From: Chitinophaga niastensis
Lineage (GTDB): Bacteria > Bacteroidota > Bacteroidia > Chitinophagales > Chitinophagaceae
Direction: 5' to 3'
Assembly (NCBI RefSeq): GCF_003014755.1
Contig: NZ_PYAW01000005.1
Coordinates: 242,320 to 306,319, forward strand
DNA: 64,000 nt
The notes under the pieces are model-generated. The model was not told where the DNA came from and ran no database searches. It worked only from the letters and a program-made list of their open reading frames with translations. How positions within the stretch are numbered: the stretch's first letter is position 1; every line of letters begins with the position of its first letter. Positions 52,356 through 61,149 of this stretch are shown here, one piece after another. Position numbers and translations under genes: made by a program.

Positions 52356-53627
52356 ATGGCAAAACAAAACAGCGATTCAAGGCGGAAATTTCTCAGAAAT
52401 TCCCTGGGAGCGCTGGCTGCTTTTACTATTGTACCCAGGCATGTACTGGGGCGTGGTTATCTGGCACCCAGCGATCAGCTTACTAAAGCCGTAATAGGCA
52501 CTGGCGGTATGGGACGTGGTCATTTTGGCTATGCGGGCACCCGTGTGGTAGCGATCTGTGATGTGGACCGTAGTCACCTGAAACTGGCCATGGACCAGCT
52601 TGGCGACAAAGGCGTAAAAACGTTTAGTGATTACCGTGAGGTGATCACCCTGCCGGAAGTAGACATTGTGCACGTGGCTACACCACCGCACTGGCACGGG
52701 ATCATTGCCGCTGATGCTGCCCGCGCAGGAAAAGATATCTGGTGTGAAAAACCTATGACCGCCACTATCGGCGAAGGTAAACGCCTGGTAGAAGCCGTAC
52801 AGCAGCACGGACGGATTTTCCGCCTGAATACCTGGTTCCGCTTTGAAGACCGGTTTTATGGAATGGGTACTACCGTGAAACCTATCAAAAAACTGGTAGA
52901 CAGCGGCTTGTTAGGATGGCCACTCAAAGTAACGGTGAGCAAACATACCGGGTTCGACTGGAAATTTTACTGGGTAGGTAAAACTAACCTGGAAGCAATG
53001 CCGGTACCTAAAGAATTGGATTACGATATGTGGCTGGGACCTGCACCCTATCGCCCTTACAACCCGCACCGTGTACACCAGACCTTCCGTGGCTACTGGG
53101 ATTACGATGGCGGCGGATTAGGCGATATGGGACAACATTACCTGGACCCTATCCAGTATTTCCTGGGTAAGGATGATACCAGTCCTGTTAGTGTAGAAGT
53201 AGATGCACCACAACAACACCCGGATGCAGTAGGTACCTGGAGAAGGATCACGTACACCTATGCAGATGGTTGCCAGATCATTCTGGATGGAGATGGTGCC
53301 GATGAAAAAGCAGCATATATAGAAGGCCCCAAAGGCAAGCTGTATCCTGGTTTTCGCTCAGATATACAAGATCTGGAAAAGAAACTGGCTGCCTTCCCGG
53401 ACCCTGCACCACAGCAAACAGATTTTGTAGATGCTGTGAAAAACCGTAAGAAATTTGCACTCAACGAAGAAAATGGTCATCGTTCTGCCACCCTGGTTAA
53501 TATGGGTAAAATTGCCTTGCGCCTGAACCGCTCTTTGAAATTTGATCCGGTGAAACAGGAATTTATTGATGATGCAGGCGCCAATGGCCTGATATATCAG
53601 CCTATGCGTGGGCCATGGACAATCTAA
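52356..53627 (+). CDS. Exported Gfo/Idh/MocA-family sugar oxidoreductase
   Basis: 423 aa with a Tat-like signal (DSRRKFLRNSLGALAAFTIV). The NAD-binding Rossmann motif is GTGGMGRGHFGYAGTRVVAI with CDVD, then VATPPHWHGIIAADAARAG and the catalytic lysine in CEKPMT; the C-terminal half has WDYDGGGLGDMGQHYLDP. Tat export suggests the enzyme folds with bound NAD(P) in the cytoplasm and works in the periplasm. It is 35 bases upstream of the DUF1080 gene; together they fit oxidation of a glycoside to the 3-keto form and its cleavage. Confidence 0.9.
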   Translation: MAKQNSDSRRKFLRNSLGALAAFTIVPRHVLGRGYLAPSDQLTKAVIGTGGMGRGHFGYAGTRVVAICDVDRSHLKLAMDQLGDKGVKTFSDYREVITLPEVDIVHVATPPHWHGIIAADAARAGKDIWCEKPMTATIGEGKRLVEAVQQHGRIFRLNTWFRFEDRFYGMGTTVKPIKKLVDSGLLGWPLKVTVSKHTGFDWKFYWVGKTNLEAMPVPKELDYDMWLGPAPYRPYNPHRVHQTFRGYWDYDGGGLGDMGQHYLDPIQYFLGKDDTSPVSVEVDAPQQHPDAVGTWRRITYTYADGCQIILDGDGADEKAAYIEGPKGKLYPGFRSDIQDLEKKLAAFPDPAPQQTDFVDAVKNRKKFALNEENGHRSATLVNMGKIALRLNRSLKFDPVKQEFIDDAGANGLIYQPMRGPWTI

Positions 53628-53662
53628 TGCAGCCGTAATCAGAACACTCAAGTAATTGAACT

Positions 53663-56600
53663 ATGAAAAAGATATTACACTTACTCATTGCATTGCTGGT
53701 TGGCTGGAGTAGCCTGGCTTCCGCACAGGGACCATCAGATCAGCGTGCATTCAATACCAAAATAGCCGATGTGCTGGCGCTGATGCCAGCCCCCAATAAA
53801 ACGCAGTTTAACACTAATATGGAGGCGATTGCGGCCCTTGGGGAAGAAGGTCTTGCTACGATAGCAGGTATGCTGGCTGCGCCCGGGAAAGGGGATAATA
53901 CGCAGCTGCAATATGCTATTGGCGGATATGCCTTTTATGTAACGCAACCCGGTAAGGAAGCTGCCCGCAAACAGGCTATAGCAGCACTTTGTAAGGCATT
54001 GCCTAAAACCGCTGATCCGGAAAATAAAGTATTTCTGATCACGCAACTGCAAACAGTGGGTGATAATAATGCAGTAGGAACACTACAGCCTTATTTATCA
54101 GACAACCGTTTATGTGATCCTGCCGCACGTGCGCTGGTGAAGATAAATACCCCTGCTGCTCAGCAGGTTTTATTACAGGCACTTTCTACTGCTACAGGTA
54201 ATAACCGCATTACCCTGGTAGAAGCGTTGGGTGATAGCCGTTATGCTGCCGCTGCTGCTGTAATTGCGCCGCTGGCCACTAACGCTGATCAAAAGCTGGC
54301 AAAGGTATCCCTGTATTCACTGGCACAGATCGGGTCTCCTGCATCTGCACCGGTACTGGCGGGTGCTGCTGCTAAAAGCAACTATACTTACGAGGTAACA
54401 GATGCTACTGCATCCTACCTGTATTATGCCGCTACACTGGCTGCCAACGGTAACAAAGCCGCGGCAGAGCAGATAGTGGAAACACTGCTGAAACAAACTA
54501 AAACAGATGCACAGGTGCATACCCGCACGGCTGCGCTGAAACTGCTGACAGATATTCGTGGTGAAAAAAATATTGCTTTGCTCACAGCAGCGGTAGATGA
54601 TAAAAATGCTGAATACCGCGATGCTGCATTAAAATTTGCAGGCAAGTATGCTATTGCCACCAACGCATTATGGTTAAAGAAACTCGCTACTGCTAATAAT
54701 GCAGGTAAAGCTGCTATCATGGGTATGTTGGGAGATAATAAAGTAACCGCAGCATTGCCTGCGATACAAAAATTATTAACCGACAAGGATGAAGCGGTGA
54801 AGCTGGCAGCTATCAAGGCAGCCGGACAAGCTGGTGGTGCTGCTGCATTACCTGTGTTGCTTAGTACTATGAAAACAGGCAATACAGCTACTGTTGAAGC
54901 AGTTCAACAGGCACTGCTTATTATGCCGGGTACTGAAGTGGCGGAGCAATCCGGCGCTGCATTGTCTGCTATGCCGGCGCCCGCACAAGCTGCGCTCCTG
55001 GCCGTGCTGTCTGCCCGCAAAGCGGATAGTCGCGTTAACGACGTATTGTCTTTAACCAACAGTACAGATACCAACGTGCGCAATGCTGCCATCGGCGCTT
55101 TAAAAGATGTAGCTACCAAAGGAAATCTACCTGCCTTGTTTACCTTGTTAAACAATGCTACAGATGCTACTGATATCAGCAACATCCAGACAGCGCTCAT
55201 CAACGCAGGCGCTACCAGCGACGAAGTACTGGCACAGATGAAGCAGGTGGCTACGGATAAACAATCCCGCTACCTGGCGGTACTGGCAGGTATTGGTGAA
55301 TCAACGGCATTGTTGCCGGTAACAACAGCGTTTAATAACGGAGACGCCACTACGAAAAAAGCAGCTGTTGCCGCTTTGTCGAATTGGAAAGATGCCAGTG
55401 CTGCACCGGCTTTATTACAGATCGCCAGAGACAATGCCAATAGTGCTTATCGTGAAGCGGCACTGACAGGTTATGTGAATCTTATCAGGAAGTCCGGTTT
55501 TCCTGCCGAGCAGCAACTGCTCATGTTGCGTAACGCCATGGAGTTGGCTACCACCGCAACTTTACAGAAAGATATACTGGAAGGAGTAGCACGTTGTAAA
55601 ATATTACCTGCTTTGTTATTCGCTGGTAACTACCTGGACAATGCACCGGTGCAGCAAGCTGCAGCGAATGCTGTAATGAACATTGCGCTTGCCGATAAAA
55701 CATATAATGGCGCTACCGTCCGCGCATTGCTAGAGAAAACAGCACAGGTGCTGAAAGGACAGGATGCAGATTATCAACGTCAGTCGATCCGCAAGTACCT
55801 CACAGAGATGCCTGCCGGCGAGGGTTACGTTGCCCTCTTTAATGGTAAAGACCTGAGTGGCTGGAAAGGATTGGTAGAAAATCCTGTTGCCCGTGGCAAA
55901 ATGGATGCTAAAACGCTGAACAAAGCGCAGCAGAAAGCTGATGAAAATATGCGCAAAGGCTGGTCCGTGAAAGACGGATTGTTGGTGTTCGGCGGTGCAG
56001 GCGATAATCTCTGTACAGAAAAAAAATATGCTGATTTTGAAATGTTGGTAGATTGGAAGATAACTTCCCAGGGAGATGCCGGTATTTACCTCCGTGGCTC
56101 CCCGCAGGTACAGATCTGGGATACTTCCCGCACAGATGTAGGTGCGCAGGTAGGCTCCGGTGGCTTGTACAACAACCAGCAACATGAAAGCAAACCACTG
56201 AAACTGGCAGATAATGCCATCGGTGAATGGAATCACTTCCGCATTCTCATGCAAGGCGATCATGTAACGGTGTATCTCAATGGTGTACTGGTAACAGATA
56301 ACACCATCCTGGAAAACTACTGGGATCGTGGTTTGCCTATCTTCCCGGAAGAACAGATAGAGCTGCAGGCACATGGTACTTACGTGGCTTACCGCGATTT
56401 GTATATCAAAGAAATTCCCCGTCCAAAACCATTCACTTTAAGTGAAGCAGAGAAAAAAGAGGGGTACAAAATCCTGTTCGATGGCACTAATATGCACGAA
56501 TGGACAGGTAATACGAAAGACTATGTAATTGATGAGGGCAACCTGGTGATCTATCCTACTAATGGTGGTCACGGTAACCTCTATACGAAAAACGAGTATA

Positions 56601-57034
56601 AGAATTTTACTTTCCGCTTTGAATTTCAACTCACTCCCGGTGCCAATAATGGCCTTGGTGTGCGTGCTCCGCTGGAAGGTGATGCCGCCTATGTTGGTAT
56701 GGAATTACAGATCCTGGATAGCGAAGCGGATATCTACAAAGACCTGCACGACTACCAATACCATGGCTCTGTATATGGTGTTATTCCTGCTAAACGCGGC
56801 TTCCTGAAGCCTGTTGGCGAATGGAATGTAGAAGAAGCTATTGTAGATGGCACCCATATCAAAATTACGCTGAACGGCACTGTTATCCTGGACGGTGATA
56901 TTGCTGATGCCCGTAAAAATGGCACCATCGATCATAAGGAACATCCTGGTTTGAAAAATGAAACCGGTCATATTGGTTTCCTCGGCCATGGTTCTATTGT
57001 ACGATTCAGAGATATCAGGGTGAAGACATTGTAA
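53663..57034 (+). CDS. HEAT-repeat protein with two C-terminal DUF1080 domains
   Basis: 1123 aa with a signal peptide (LLIALLVGWSSLASAQ). Residues ~30-715 are alpha-helical HEAT repeats (VSLYSLAQIGSPASAPVLAG; KAAIMGMLGDNKVTAALPAI; NAAIGALKDVATKGNLPALF). A first DUF1080 domain starts at ~719 (YVALFNGKDLSGWKGL; GDAGIYLRGSPQVQIWD) and a second at ~933 (YKILFDGTNMHEWTG; ANNGLGVRAPLEGDAAYVGM). DUF1080 is the 3-keto-disaccharide hydrolase family. It forms an operon with the oxidoreductase upstream and ends at the terminator at 57058. Confidence 0.9.
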   Translation: MKKILHLLIALLVGWSSLASAQGPSDQRAFNTKIADVLALMPAPNKTQFNTNMEAIAALGEEGLATIAGMLAAPGKGDNTQLQYAIGGYAFYVTQPGKEAARKQAIAALCKALPKTADPENKVFLITQLQTVGDNNAVGTLQPYLSDNRLCDPAARALVKINTPAAQQVLLQALSTATGNNRITLVEALGDSRYAAAAAVIAPLATNADQKLAKVSLYSLAQIGSPASAPVLAGAAAKSNYTYEVTDATASYLYYAATLAANGNKAAAEQIVETLLKQTKTDAQVHTRTAALKLLTDIRGEKNIALLTAAVDDKNAEYRDAALKFAGKYAIATNALWLKKLATANNAGKAAIMGMLGDNKVTAALPAIQKLLTDKDEAVKLAAIKAAGQAGGAAALPVLLSTMKTGNTATVEAVQQALLIMPGTEVAEQSGAALSAMPAPAQAALLAVLSARKADSRVNDVLSLTNSTDTNVRNAAIGALKDVATKGNLPALFTLLNNATDATDISNIQTALINAGATSDEVLAQMKQVATDKQSRYLAVLAGIGESTALLPVTTAFNNGDATTKKAAVAALSNWKDASAAPALLQIARDNANSAYREAALTGYVNLIRKSGFPAEQQLLMLRNAMELATTATLQKDILEGVARCKILPALLFAGNYLDNAPVQQAAANAVMNIALADKTYNGATVRALLEKTAQVLKGQDADYQRQSIRKYLTEMPAGEGYVALFNGKDLSGWKGLVENPVARGKMDAKTLNKAQQKADENMRKGWSVKDGLLVFGGAGDNLCTEKKYADFEMLVDWKITSQGDAGIYLRGSPQVQIWDTSRTDVGAQVGSGGLYNNQQHESKPLKLADNAIGEWNHFRILMQGDHVTVYLNGVLVTDNTILENYWDRGLPIFPEEQIELQAHGTYVAYRDLYIKEIPRPKPFTLSEAEKKEGYKILFDGTNMHEWTGNTKDYVIDEGNLVIYPTNGGHGNLYTKNEYKNFTFRFEFQLTPGANNGLGVRAPLEGDAAYVGMELQILDSEADIYKDLHDYQYHGSVYGVIPAKRGFLKPVGEWNVEEAIVDGTHIKITLNGTVILDGDIADARKNGTIDHKEHPGLKNETGHIGFLGHGSIVRFRDIRVKTL

Positions 57035-57057
57035 TGTGAGTATGTATGAAAATAGAG

Positions 57058-57092
57058 AAAACCGTCCCGGCGAAAGCAGGGGCGGTTTTTTT
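57058..57092 (+). terminator. Terminator of the Gfo/Idh-DUF1080 operon
   Basis: AAAACCG(T)CCC ... GGG(G)CGGTTTT with a GGCGAAAGCA loop and a run of eight T; 24 bases after the stop. The following 256 bases to 57348 hold no gene; TCTTCGCTAATC near 57306-57317 looks like a remnant of a family A repeat arm. Confidence 0.9.
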
Positions 57093-57348
57093 TGTGTAAA
57101 TTTTACTACCGGCTTTACAACATACATACTGAAATAGTATAAATCGAATTTGATGATTTATAATTACAATTAAAGTTGTAATAGCTGTTTTCCTTTTTTT
57201 TGTTTTCCTTTGTGTGCTATATGCCCATTTGTTTAGTATTCTGAATTGTATTAACTGTGGCATTTAACCCATCATCAATAATACCGTCTTTGCACATACA
57301 CTCAGGTCTTCGCTAATCGGAGCTCAGAAGCACAAAAACTATTGAGAG

Positions 57349-57825
57349 ATGATCGATTTGAAAAAACAAAGTAAGGAATTATTAAAAATCCTGTGGCTTC
57401 CTGGAGAAGATGAAATAATCTTTAATACTAAGAGTGAAAGACCTCTTCCATTAAGCTCCGATTTGTATAGACAGCTTATCCAATATTTGGATATCGATAA
57501 GTGGAAGCGTCTGTATGCAGAGGCTTACAAGGATTGGCTAAATGATGATAGCAAATCTGTGTACAAGATTAATGATAAGATCAACTTATCAATAATTGAA
57601 GCCTTAGTTAAGTTTAATAAGTCTTTAGATTCTCAAAGCGTTTATTATTGGTTTGATATTGACAGAACCTTTACGGAAGGCTTTACTTGGGAATACTGTC
57701 CAATTTCAGGAAAGAAATTAATATATCTTGGTGATGAATATCCTAAAAAGAACGCTTTTGTATCACCTGAGTATCCTCTAATATTACCAGATTATGATAT
57801 GATGAGTAAGCATAAGCTTAAATAA
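57349..57825 (+). CDS. Hypothetical cytoplasmic protein, AT-rich
   Basis: 158 aa, no signal peptide, acidic, rich in Lys, Asp, Tyr and Trp. Blocks such as LKILWLPGEDEIIFNTK, DIDKWKRLYAEAYKDWLNDD and TFTEGFTWEYCPISGKKLIY are not recognised. Composition is clearly more AT-rich than the flanking genes, as is the next gene, which hints at acquired DNA. The size and charge would suit an immunity-type protein, but this is a guess. Confidence 0.6.
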   Translation: MIDLKKQSKELLKILWLPGEDEIIFNTKSERPLPLSSDLYRQLIQYLDIDKWKRLYAEAYKDWLNDDSKSVYKINDKINLSIIEALVKFNKSLDSQSVYYWFDIDRTFTEGFTWEYCPISGKKLIYLGDEYPKKNAFVSPEYPLILPDYDMMSKHKLK

Positions 57826-57908
57826 GCCTTTACATCCCAAAGATTTAAGGGGAGGACCGTTGAAATGTAATGTGTTGAAATAAACCCGAACTAAATAAAC
57901 CTTTACCA

Positions 57909-58532
57909 ATGAAGCTACTCATTTTATTATTATCATTCAGCAGTTTAACCTGTTTAGCACAATCTTTTGAAGGAAAGATTACCTATGCTAATAGTTGCAA
58001 AAGTAAACTACCTAATTTGAAAGATGAACAGCTCAATTCAATGATGGGTACTACACAGGAATATTACATTAAAGGAGATAATTATAAATCTACTTTTAAT
58101 GGATCTTTTATAAAGTCCCAAATATATAGTGGAGCAGAAAATAGAAGCTATACACTTACTGCTAAATCAGATACGCTTTATTGGGAAGATTATGGCCAAA
58201 ACAAGGATGTAGCAACAACGTATGAGATCGAGAAAGGTAAGGAAACCATTATGGGAGTGCTTTGTGATGTCTTAATAGTTTCAGCTCCTCATAGTAAAGC
58301 TTACTATTATTATAACGGCAAATATGGTATTGACCCTGAATTGTTTAAACGGCATCTTTATGGCAACTGGTACTACTTTATATCAAAAACCCGGTCACTC
58401 CCTTTGAAAACTGTCTATGAAAATGATCAGTTTATTTTAACAAGTATAGCAGTAAATATCGCTCCTGCGAAATTAGATGATAGTCTTTTTAAAATATCAG
58501 ACAGGAATAAAACAGTACCAGCTACCTGGTAA
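57909..58532 (+). CDS. DUF4412-like secreted protein
   Basis: 207 aa with signal peptide (LLILLLSFSSLTCLAQ) and a beta-rich body: FEGKITYANSCKSK, MMGTTQEYYIKGDNYKST, ENRSYTLTAKSDTLYWEDYG, and a C-terminal LPLKTVYENDQFILTSIAVN. The pattern of an opening F-x-G-x-I-x-Y and a closing disulfide-less strand set resembles DUF4412/GLPGLI periplasmic proteins, which are lipoprotein-carrier-like. AT-rich codons as in the previous gene. Function unknown. Confidence 0.7.
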   Translation: MKLLILLLSFSSLTCLAQSFEGKITYANSCKSKLPNLKDEQLNSMMGTTQEYYIKGDNYKSTFNGSFIKSQIYSGAENRSYTLTAKSDTLYWEDYGQNKDVATTYEIEKGKETIMGVLCDVLIVSAPHSKAYYYYNGKYGIDPELFKRHLYGNWYYFISKTRSLPLKTVYENDQFILTSIAVNIAPAKLDDSLFKISDRNKTVPATW

Positions 58533-58620
58533 AATATGGTTTCCCTGTATGACAAGACAGATAGCGTTTTTAAATATTAATATTGTAAAAACAACCTCTA
58601 TTTACAACAGCATTACTGAG

Positions 58621-58667
58621 TTATAAATGAAAAGCCACAGGTAATACCTGCGGCTTTTCATTTATAA
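58621..58667. terminator. Bidirectional terminator between convergent genes
   Basis: TTATAAATGAAAAGCCACAG / CTGCGGCTTTTCATTTATAA plus GTA/TAC: a 23-bp stem with a single G-U pair and almost no loop, A/T-rich at the base. It serves 58532 (plus) and 58673 (minus). Confidence 0.88.
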
Positions 58668-58672
58668 AAGTA

Positions 58673-59461
58673 TTATCCCACACTCCCCGGTTTTCCCGGG
58701 TCCTGCCTGAATATCCGCGTCAGCATCTCATACAGCTCCGGATGTTTCTCTGCCAGCAAATCAGGTCTTTCAAAAAAATACTCCGATATCACGGCAAAAA
58801 ATTCTCCTTCATTAATGGCACCATACGGATTAATATCTGTACGGCCTTCAGAGATTTCGTGGATAGTCTGATGTACAAGTTTCATCCAGGGGATGCTGTA
58901 ACTATGTTCTATTAGTTTGGTAGGCAGTCCGTCAATAGCGCCATCTGTTTTGTCGAGCAGATGCACGAATTCATGGATGGCAGTATTGCTTTTGTCGGTA
59001 ACGTTGGAGAAGCCTTCCCGTAATGCAGAGCGGGAGAGGATCATTTGCCCGTTGAGCGGGCCGCTACCTACCATTCCCAGTATGTTGCGGCGGTTGCCTT
59101 CGTACTGATAGGTCTCATCAAAAGTATCGGGGTAGAGGATCACGTTAGTGAGATTAAAATACTCCCAATCTTTGAATCCAAAAATGGGGATGATGGCGCT
59201 GGCTGCTACCAGCACCCGGTCCAGCGGTTCCACTGCTGTGCCTACGCCCTCTATATGTGTTCTTTTCAGAAAGCGTTGCAGCATTTCTTCAAAACGTTTT
59301 TTATCTGCTTCATTCAGTTGCTGATAATAACGTACATGCGTTTGTAATAGCGACTGGTAGTCGGCCGGTACTGCGCTCTTCTTCAGTTTCCTGCGACTGT
59401 ACATATTCTTAAAGTACAGGAACAGGATTAAAGTAATTAGTATTAATCCGAATAAAACCAT
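58673..59461 (-). CDS. MtfA-like M90 zinc metallopeptidase
   Basis: 262 aa. One N-terminal membrane segment (MVLFGLILITLILFLYFKNM) and a peptidase domain with HEFVHLLDKTDGAIDGLP, the MtfA/M90 HExxH site, and the third-ligand Glu region GEFFAVISEYFFERPDLL. The anthrax-toxin-fold M90 family includes E. coli MtfA, which binds the Mlc repressor; that partner is not expected in this phylum. It starts 6 bases after the stop of the M28 peptidase, so they form a two-gene operon. Confidence 0.9.
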   Translation of the reverse strand: MVLFGLILITLILFLYFKNMYSRRKLKKSAVPADYQSLLQTHVRYYQQLNEADKKRFEEMLQRFLKRTHIEGVGTAVEPLDRVLVAASAIIPIFGFKDWEYFNLTNVILYPDTFDETYQYEGNRRNILGMVGSGPLNGQMILSRSALREGFSNVTDKSNTAIHEFVHLLDKTDGAIDGLPTKLIEHSYSIPWMKLVHQTIHEISEGRTDINPYGAINEGEFFAVISEYFFERPDLLAEKHPELYEMLTRIFRQDPGKPGSVG

Positions 59462-59467
59462 CTTACA

Positions 59468-61087
59468 TTATTTTCTATACGCTTTAAACTCTGATCCTGC
59501 TTTCCATTTAGGGAAGCTGCTTTCGTTGCTCAGGTGGTATCCCACATCAAACAACAGCCGGATATCTTCTACCATACCATCCATTACCCAGGTGGCCGGA
59601 TCAAATTCATCGGCAGGGGAGTGATAACGTAAACGATTATACGTAGCAATTTGTTCTTTGCCCCAGCCGGCTTCATGGCCAATGGCATCAGTACCCGGAC
59701 CAATATACAATCCCGGAACACCTTTCTTCGCGAAGTTGAAATGGTCTGAGCGGAAGAACCAGCCACCTTCGGGATTGGCTTCGCGCGCGATAATGCGCCC
59801 TTGTCTGGCAGCAGCACGTTGTGCGTATTCATCCAGCTCCGACTGTCCGTAGCCGATAACAGTAATGTCTTTAGTTCTACCAAAAGTATTCAACACATCC
59901 AGGTTAATATCTGCTACTATTTTTTCAATGGCAAAGGTAGGGTGTGCAGCATAATATTCTGATCCCAGCAGACCCTGTTCCTCTCCGGTAACACTAAGGA
60001 AGAGCAGGGAACGTGCGGGTTTTTGCGGCAGTTTAGTAAAGGCAGTGGCCAGTTCCAGCAGTCCTGCGGTACCAGTAGCATTATCTACGGCGCCATTGTA
60101 AATAGAATCTCCCTTAACAGGCTCGCCTATCCCGAAATGATCCCAGTGAGCGGAATATACGATACATTCCTGCGGACGGGTAGCGCCGGGTAGAATGGCA
60201 AGTACATTATGAGAGGTAGATTTTTTGATAGTATTATTAATAACGAGAGATGTTTGCAGATGCAGGTCTACCGGTTTGAAACCTTTTACCCTGGCCTTTT
60301 CCATGATATCAGGAGATACACCTGCCAGCTGGAATATTTTCCCGGCAGCATCCAGGGTGATCCAGCCTTCCAGCGCAGTGCGGTGCATATTGTTATCCGG
60401 CGTTTGCAGATGCAGTTTGGAGTTAGACCAGCCACTGCGCACTACTTTCCAGGGGTAGCTGGCAGCAGCAGTTTCATGGATGATGATAATGCCGGTGGCA
60501 CCCCGACGGGAAGCTTCCTCAAATTTATACGTCCAGCGGCCATAATAGCTCATCGTGCGACCTTTAAACAGTGTGCTGTCTGCAAAGCCTGGATCGTTGA
60601 TCAGTACTATAACGGTTTTGCCCTTTACGTCTAATCCGGCATAGTCGTTCCAGTTATACTCCGGTGCTACAATACCATAGCCGGCAAATACCAGTTCAGA
60701 ATTTTTGATGCTTACCTGCTCCTGCACACGACGCGTAGCTGCTACAAAATCATCGAGGTATTGCAGGGATACTTCGCCGGTGGCGCCTTTTACAACGAGG
60801 TTGCCGGCGGGTTTAGAGCCAATAGATACCATCGGCACATCCTGGAAGTAGCTGTTACCATTACCAGGCTTCAATCCCAGCTGCTTAAACTGAGCAGCCA
60901 TGTATTGAATAGTACTGTCTTCTCCACGGGTAAAAGGTTTGCGGCCTTCAAAGGCGTCTGATGCAAGTATTTTAATATGTGATGTAAAACTTTCTGCATT
61001 AATGGCTTTGATGGCAGCGGAATCCTGTGCGGCCAGCTGCTGACATAGTAAGGTGCCGGCCAGTGAGCATATAATCGTAGCTTTCAA
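59468..61087 (-). CDS. M28-family zinc aminopeptidase
   Basis: 539 aa with a signal peptide (IICSLAGTLLCQQLAAQ). A PA insert domain (~120-280, VFAGYGIVAPEYNWNDYAGL) precedes the M28 catalytic domain. The dinuclear zinc site is complete: YSAHWDHFGIG (H, D), GAVDNATGTAGLLELA (D), VTGEEQGLLGSEYY (EE), INLDVLN and FRSDHFNFAKKGVP (H). Releases N-terminal residues from peptides in the periplasm or outside. First gene of the pair with the MtfA-like protease. Confidence 0.93.
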   Translation of the reverse strand: MKATIICSLAGTLLCQQLAAQDSAAIKAINAESFTSHIKILASDAFEGRKPFTRGEDSTIQYMAAQFKQLGLKPGNGNSYFQDVPMVSIGSKPAGNLVVKGATGEVSLQYLDDFVAATRRVQEQVSIKNSELVFAGYGIVAPEYNWNDYAGLDVKGKTVIVLINDPGFADSTLFKGRTMSYYGRWTYKFEEASRRGATGIIIIHETAAASYPWKVVRSGWSNSKLHLQTPDNNMHRTALEGWITLDAAGKIFQLAGVSPDIMEKARVKGFKPVDLHLQTSLVINNTIKKSTSHNVLAILPGATRPQECIVYSAHWDHFGIGEPVKGDSIYNGAVDNATGTAGLLELATAFTKLPQKPARSLLFLSVTGEEQGLLGSEYYAAHPTFAIEKIVADINLDVLNTFGRTKDITVIGYGQSELDEYAQRAAARQGRIIAREANPEGGWFFRSDHFNFAKKGVPGLYIGPGTDAIGHEAGWGKEQIATYNRLRYHSPADEFDPATWVMDGMVEDIRLLFDVGYHLSNESSFPKWKAGSEFKAYRK

Positions 61088-61149
61088 TTTACTAGCGGTT
61101 TAGTTAAGGGCAAAAATTAGCGGAGTTCAGTTAGAATTCCAAATCCGGG

